DNA from: a virus | IMG/VR virus record: IMGVR_UViG_3300032053_000340 | Location: 1 to 30,645 of that record | Direction: 5' to 3' (one strand) | DNA: 30,645 nucleotides | Position numbers and translations under genes: made by a program | Notes under the pieces: generated by a model | What the model was told of the DNA's origin: nothing | Database searches by the model: none | What the model saw: the letters and a program-made list of their open reading frames with translations, nothing else | In this document: piece after piece, positions 27,116 through 30,645 of the stretch | How positions within the stretch are numbered: position 1 is the first letter of the stretch | Layout of the letters: each line of letters opens with the position of its first letter

Positions 27116-27648
27116 ATTCCACCTCTATATCCATAATCATCAAAGTCATCATAAAAATCATCTAGAAACTTCTCTGCTCCCTGTACTTTAGAATCTAGAT
27201 TATCTGCATACCATTTAGGCTCGAAATAGGCTTTCTCATATCCTTTTGGAGGATTCATAGCCATTTTCAATAAATTTAGATTGTCCTCTACTGCAAGTCT
27301 AAATGAGGTAAGCTTGGTTTTCTCTATCTCAGTTGCAGTAGTGTGGGCAATTGTCAATCTAGATACTACAGTACCCGCTTTATTTATTATTGAAGATATT
27401 GAGTCACTAATCTCCGAATCCTCTCCACAATCATTAAACAGCATTTTTGATAGAGAGAATTTAGATATGGATATATCAGAATCTCCTTCTATATGTATTA
27501 TTACATCTGAGCTAAAATGCTCTATGGCTACACATATTTCACCTAGTTGAATATTAGCTCCTCTAGATAGAAGATTAGAAAACATATCTAGTACTATTAG
27601 TCTAAATTTAGAACTTACTTTATCTGGATCATATACTTTAGGTATCAT
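27094..27648 (-). CDS. Hypothetical protein
   Basis: From ATG 27646-27648 (GGGAG at 7 bases) the protein has 184 residues beginning MIPKVYDPDKVSSKFRL. The first 100 residues are mixed strand/helix, and the C-terminus is aromatic and glycine-rich (DDYGYRGGIWNGYCG). No family recognised. The start at 27654 leaves too little room for the ribosome binding site. Confidence 0.7.
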   Translation of the reverse strand: MIPKVYDPDKVSSKFRLIVLDMFSNLLSRGANIQLGEICVAIEHFSSDVIIHIEGDSDISISKFSLSKMLFNDCGEDSEISDSISSIINKAGTVVSRLTIAHTTATEIEKTKLTSFRLAVEDNLNLLKMAMNPPKGYEKAYFEPKWYADNLDSKVQGAEKFLDDFYDDFDDYGYRGGIWNGYCG

Positions 27649-27659
27649 ACTCATACTCC

Positions 27660-27941
27660 CTAAACATCATCGATCTCAAAGAAATCCACCATATCGTCCT
27701 CATCATCAGAATAGAATTCTAATGATAATGCTGGAACATTTCTGGCAATTTTATTAATTAAACTCCCGTCAGTAGAATCAACAGACTTAACATCCACACT
27801 CCCATCATCATTTATGGAGACAATGCTACAAATTTTATTTTCATAGAGATAGAGACTATTTCTATCTAGGATAACAACATCTACATCATCCTGGAATCTA
27901 ACTTCATTATCCTCTATTACTACTAGTGGTTTATTCTTCAT
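27660..27941 (-). CDS. Small acidic hypothetical protein
   Basis: From ATG 27939-27941 (GGAG upstream) the protein has 93 residues: a beta-rich N-terminus (KPLVVIEDNEVRFQDDVDVV) and a strongly acidic C-terminus (YSDDEDDMVDFFEIDDV). It overlaps the preceding gene by 11 bases. The longer frame to 28004 is shadowed by that gene. Function unknown. Confidence 0.65.
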   Translation of the reverse strand: MKNKPLVVIEDNEVRFQDDVDVVILDRNSLYLYENKICSIVSINDDGSVDVKSVDSTDGSLINKIARNVPALSLEFYSDDEDDMVDFFEIDDV

Positions 27942-28605
27942 CATGAATCTCCATTTCTTCATCATTATCCTCATCATCAATAGGTAATCCCATACCACTA
28001 TCATCTAGTACATCATATACAAAAATATCGCAAAGACTGGGATTTCTATACAGCATACTAGCTATGAGATCCACAATCTCCACTCTATTAGCTATTCTGA
28101 ATGTTGATACATCCGTAGACATCACATTTCCAGTTGATCCTCTAGATGTATAGAAAACATTTCCAACTGAAGTATTTACAATTGAAGCTCCAAGCTTATA
28201 ATTATGACCTCCAAGTTGGGCTAGTGGAACTATACAGGAATAGGCTGGAAATTGAGCCTTGGATTTTCTGGATATTTTAATAAACCTATTAGTATCTATA
28301 TTTTGCAACAGAGAAACTAAATCGGCTATATTTCTCTGATCCTCTGTGGTATGAAATTGATGGTCTTGAAAATATCTTTTCCATTTAATCTCAGATAGAG
28401 ATAGATTTTCATCCTCCTTTTTATTCTTACTTTCTAGAAGACCCATATACTTAGCTGTCTCTTTTCCTATAATCTCCAATTTAGATACTAAATTTTGGAA
28501 CTCTTCGATGGAAGTTATATTTTCATAGTAAGCAGAGAAATCAGAAGAGGTCTCTCTAAGATTATAAACTTTTTGTAAAAATTCTTTATTTTTTGCTGAA
28601 GTCAT
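27931..28605 (-). CDS. Hypothetical protein with acidic tail
   Basis: The 224-residue protein has a helical N-terminal half and a beta-like region around 115-165, ending with an acidic tail (DDEDNDEEMEIHDEE). AAAAGGAG precedes ATG 28603-28605. No family recognised. Acidic tails recur in several genes of this block. Confidence 0.7.
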   Translation of the reverse strand: MTSAKNKEFLQKVYNLRETSSDFSAYYENITSIEEFQNLVSKLEIIGKETAKYMGLLESKNKKEDENLSLSEIKWKRYFQDHQFHTTEDQRNIADLVSLLQNIDTNRFIKISRKSKAQFPAYSCIVPLAQLGGHNYKLGASIVNTSVGNVFYTSRGSTGNVMSTDVSTFRIANRVEIVDLIASMLYRNPSLCDIFVYDVLDDSGMGLPIDDEDNDEEMEIHDEE

Positions 28606-28607
28606 TT

Positions 28608-29507
28608 TTATTTGGTCTCCTTTTCTTTACTATAGTTTTGAATAAGTTTATTTAATATATAGTTTTGAATATTAATCCATTTATGATAGAAAGAAATGAA
28701 TTCATCCATCACCTTTGGAGTCTCTCTTAGAGTGCTAAAGACGTAAGTCCAGTTGTCAGTACTAAAATTTCTATGAATATACTTAGTTGGACCATTTGCT
28801 CCATATAAGAACCCATTAGTACCTGGTCTAAATACATCTGATAGTAGATAGATTCCAAGAAAAACTATATCAGATTCTGGAACATCACTATACTCATGGA
28901 GAAAACGAGTTTGTTCTATTACCAGATTAAAAAAGGCTTTGGGGTTGCAGATAGACTCAAAACTCGGAGCTATTTTCATAAGATTTGAAAATATCCTTAG
29001 AAATAGAAGAACCGCTGATATGGATATTGGAGATACTGACGATGTTTCCCAAAAATAAAGCTTAACTCCCTCACCCTCTTTAGGATCTCCACACTTTAGT
29101 TTTAATTGTGTTTTTATAACTCCCGCAAGCATTCTCTCAAGAGCTATTTTTTGATCAGCATCTAGAAGATTTATTGCATCTCTAGTTTTCCTATCCGCAT
29201 TGGAGTTACAACATATCTCAACGAATGGAATATACCCAGCCTGCTTTAGAAATTCTTGTCTAGGATAGTTATTCGCTAGATAACCCACAATCCTTTCTCT
29301 ACAATTTTCTGATCGAATTTTTAGAGTATATACCAATTCTTTAGACTTGAGAGTTTCCATCATTATCTGATTTATGCTTATAGCCGCCAGTGAAAAATGA
29401 CTTTTATAGAAATCAATGATAGAATCTGACAGCACAGGAGTACCTCTGTTCAGACTCTCAGAAGTACAATTTATACAGAAACTAGTTATATCGTAGTAAT
29501 TACTCAC
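28608..29507 (-). CDS. Hypothetical protein
   Basis: The 299-residue protein from GTG (29505-29507), chosen because GGAGG lies 6 bases upstream and because the longer frame would overlap the amidotransferase by 140 bases. It begins (V)SNYYDITSFCINCTSE; the CINC pair and later Cys (about 108-112) may bind metal. The body is largely helical. It overlaps the amidotransferase stop by 8 bases, suggesting coupling to that enzyme. Family not recognised. Confidence 0.7.
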   Translation of the reverse strand: MSNYYDITSFCINCTSESLNRGTPVLSDSIIDFYKSHFSLAAISINQIMMETLKSKELVYTLKIRSENCRERIVGYLANNYPRQEFLKQAGYIPFVEICCNSNADRKTRDAINLLDADQKIALERMLAGVIKTQLKLKCGDPKEGEGVKLYFWETSSVSPISISAVLLFLRIFSNLMKIAPSFESICNPKAFFNLVIEQTRFLHEYSDVPESDIVFLGIYLLSDVFRPGTNGFLYGANGPTKYIHRNFSTDNWTYVFSTLRETPKVMDEFISFYHKWINIQNYILNKLIQNYSKEKETK

Positions 29508-30282
29508 TATCTTCCTCCTCCTCATCACTATCAAAAAGATTATTAATATTTTGCTCCTGTTGTACAAAATCTGTTGAAATTGTTGAGGATACTGTAGTAA
29601 AGATACTAGGTATATCCATAACCGATACGGGACTACTAGCAAATTTGAAGGAGGGTTCCGGTTCCTCTGCTATTTTAATTTCTCCACTAACCCAATCCTT
29701 GATTTGAGAGAAAAACTTATCTCCGATATCTTTAGAGAACATCTCTGGATGAAATTGAACCCCCAAACTCCGTCTTCCAAAGGTAGCAATCTCACAGATA
29801 CCAGTCTTAGGTTCTGTAGCCAGTGATCGAGGATTACCTCCTAGCACACCAAAGTTTTTAACGGCTTGGTGATGAAGAGAGTTTACTACTTTTAGCCAAG
29901 AAAATGCATTTGGAACTGAATGTTCCAGCTGGTGGACTCCCTGATGCCCTAAGTTCTCAGAGCCCAAATCTTGAAAAAGATTTCCAGCGTAAAATACATT
30001 AAGAAGTTGCATACCTCTGCATACTCCAAGTACCTTAATAGATGGTATGCTTTGTAAAACTCTATCCAAAATACCAAACTCGATAGTATCTCTTTCGTTA
30101 TTCCAACCCATAGCACCATCCGGCGCCTCATGATACCTTTCTGGATTTACATCAGAGCCCCCAGTTAATATAAGTAAATCCAATTTTTTAGGTACTTTAC
30201 CAACATCTCCTATAACACTCATATCTTTAAACCAGGTTTTATAGTACCCAGCCATGTGAGCAGTTGCACATGCTACTTTCAT
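29500..30282 (-). CDS. Class I glutamine amidotransferase (peptidase C26-like)
   Basis: The 260-residue protein has LLILTGGSDVNP (39-47), nucleophile motif GVCRGMQ (C88) and QFHPEM (H178, E180), the complete triad of class I amidotransferases/gamma-glutamyl hydrolases. The C-terminus is a Ser/Glu-rich acidic tail. GGAGG precedes ATG 30280-30282. Together with the amidoligase directly upstream it forms the amidoligase-amidotransferase pair described in phages (phiEco32-type), thought to make or remodel amide/peptide links. Substrate unknown. Confidence 0.88.
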   Translation of the reverse strand: MKVACATAHMAGYYKTWFKDMSVIGDVGKVPKKLDLLILTGGSDVNPERYHEAPDGAMGWNNERDTIEFGILDRVLQSIPSIKVLGVCRGMQLLNVFYAGNLFQDLGSENLGHQGVHQLEHSVPNAFSWLKVVNSLHHQAVKNFGVLGGNPRSLATEPKTGICEIATFGRRSLGVQFHPEMFSKDIGDKFFSQIKDWVSGEIKIAEEPEPSFKFASSPVSVMDIPSIFTTVSSTISTDFVQQEQNINNLFDSDEEEEDSE

Positions 30283-30293
30283 TTATTAACCTC

Positions 30294-30645
30294 CTATAAA
30301 TTAGTTTGAATGTAAGCCAGTAACTCTTTAGCCTTAGTCTGGTCTACGTCTAGTATAGCTTTCTTAGCATCCTCCATTATATCTGATTCCACCCTATCCA
30401 GAATATTTTCAGCTAATAGAGCATTGATACCAATTTCTGCCCAGGAGAATATCTTTTCAGCCATATCAAAATTACTCGTCCACCTAGTAGATGGAGTTCT
30501 ATATTCAACTCCAACTTCTTTATTACTATATTTCTGAAGTCTAAACTTTCCAGGTCTTCCATAGAGATAGAGACGTTCATGTTCTAGATCTGGAACATCT
30601 GAGTATGCAGTACAGGCTAATCCAGCCGTCAGTACCATACTTTTA
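30294..30645 (-). CDS. phiEco32-type COOH-NH2 amidoligase, C-terminal part
   Basis: The reading frame is open to the right edge, so only the last 117 residues are seen; the internal Met at 30638 is probably not the start. YLYGRPGKFR and VGVEYRTPSTRW match the conserved end of phiEco32-like amidoligases (YGKAGAFR and GVEYRTLSNFW in that family, from memory). These are glutamine-synthetase-fold enzymes that use ATP to form amide bonds. It lies 11 bases upstream of the amidotransferase gene. Confidence 0.75.
   Translation of the reverse strand, partial: KSMVLTAGLACTAYSDVPDLEHERLYLYGRPGKFRLQKYSNKEVGVEYRTPSTRWTSNFDMAEKIFSWAEIGINALLAENILDRVESDIMEDAKKAILDVDQTKAKELLAYIQTNL

Overview
This window looks like part of the genome of a large tailed dsDNA bacteriophage from an AT-rich, probably uncultivated lineage. 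Genes are tightly packed with start/stop overlaps. There is a phage replication-recombination set (family A DNA polymerase, RecA, DnaB-type helicase, Toprim primase, a zinc-binding candidate ssDNA-binding protein and three nucleases), nucleotide-metabolism genes, three DNA methyltransferases and a very large tRNA array. The host cannot be named. Promoters match the bacterial sigma-70 consensus (TTGACA/TATAAT, spacing 17-18), so at least part of the genome is read by the host RNA polymerase.

Layout. (1) 1-10055, minus strand: replication and recombination genes. Transcription order from the right is polA, a small caspase-fold-like protein, recA, a small protein, the zinc-binding SSB candidate, an HExxE metallopeptidase-like protein, an unknown protein, dnaB-like helicase, Hjc-like nuclease, unknowns, a Cas4/RecB-like nuclease and a DnaQ-like exonuclease. 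Promoters lie at 2582-2610 and inside recA at 6651-6679. (2) 10056-17425, minus strand: 28 tRNA genes covering all 20 amino acids, interrupted by structured non-coding RNA candidates, small ORFs, an exported phosphodiesterase, an exported SleB-like protein, and a GC-richer patch carrying integron attC sequence. (3) 17430-18675, minus strand: a small protein, a beta-class DNA methyltransferase and a 58-residue protein, read from a promoter at 18768-18796. (4) 18836-24729, plus strand: two adenine methyltransferase-like genes, small zinc-ribbon and membrane proteins, primase, HAD nucleotidase, MazG-like protein and class II ribonucleotide reductase. A face-to-face promoter at 18694-18722 is the visible promoter for this side. 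(5) 24786-30645, minus strand: mostly unrecognised proteins, including a tandem paralog pair, downstream of a glutamine amidotransferase and the C-terminal part of a phiEco32-type amidoligase that runs off the window.

How it fits together: regions 1, 3 and 4 supply DNA synthesis, precursors and DNA modification. The tRNA array would make the phage largely independent of host tRNA supply except for the initiator. The amidoligase/amidotransferase pair points to a peptide-bond or surface modification activity.

The least ordinary parts are the integron attC/cassette fragment inside the tRNA array (14641-15050), a 104-nt pseudoknotted RNA between tRNA-Asp and tRNA-Leu (10740-10843), a promoter-driven structured RNA (about 10292-10615), ORFs that start 1-2 nt after mature tRNA 3' ends, a hairpin that bridges a distant Shine-Dalgarno to its start codon (5418-5457), and face-to-face promoters flanking a palindrome (18694-18796). 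All calls come from reading the sequence; no database or folding program was run.
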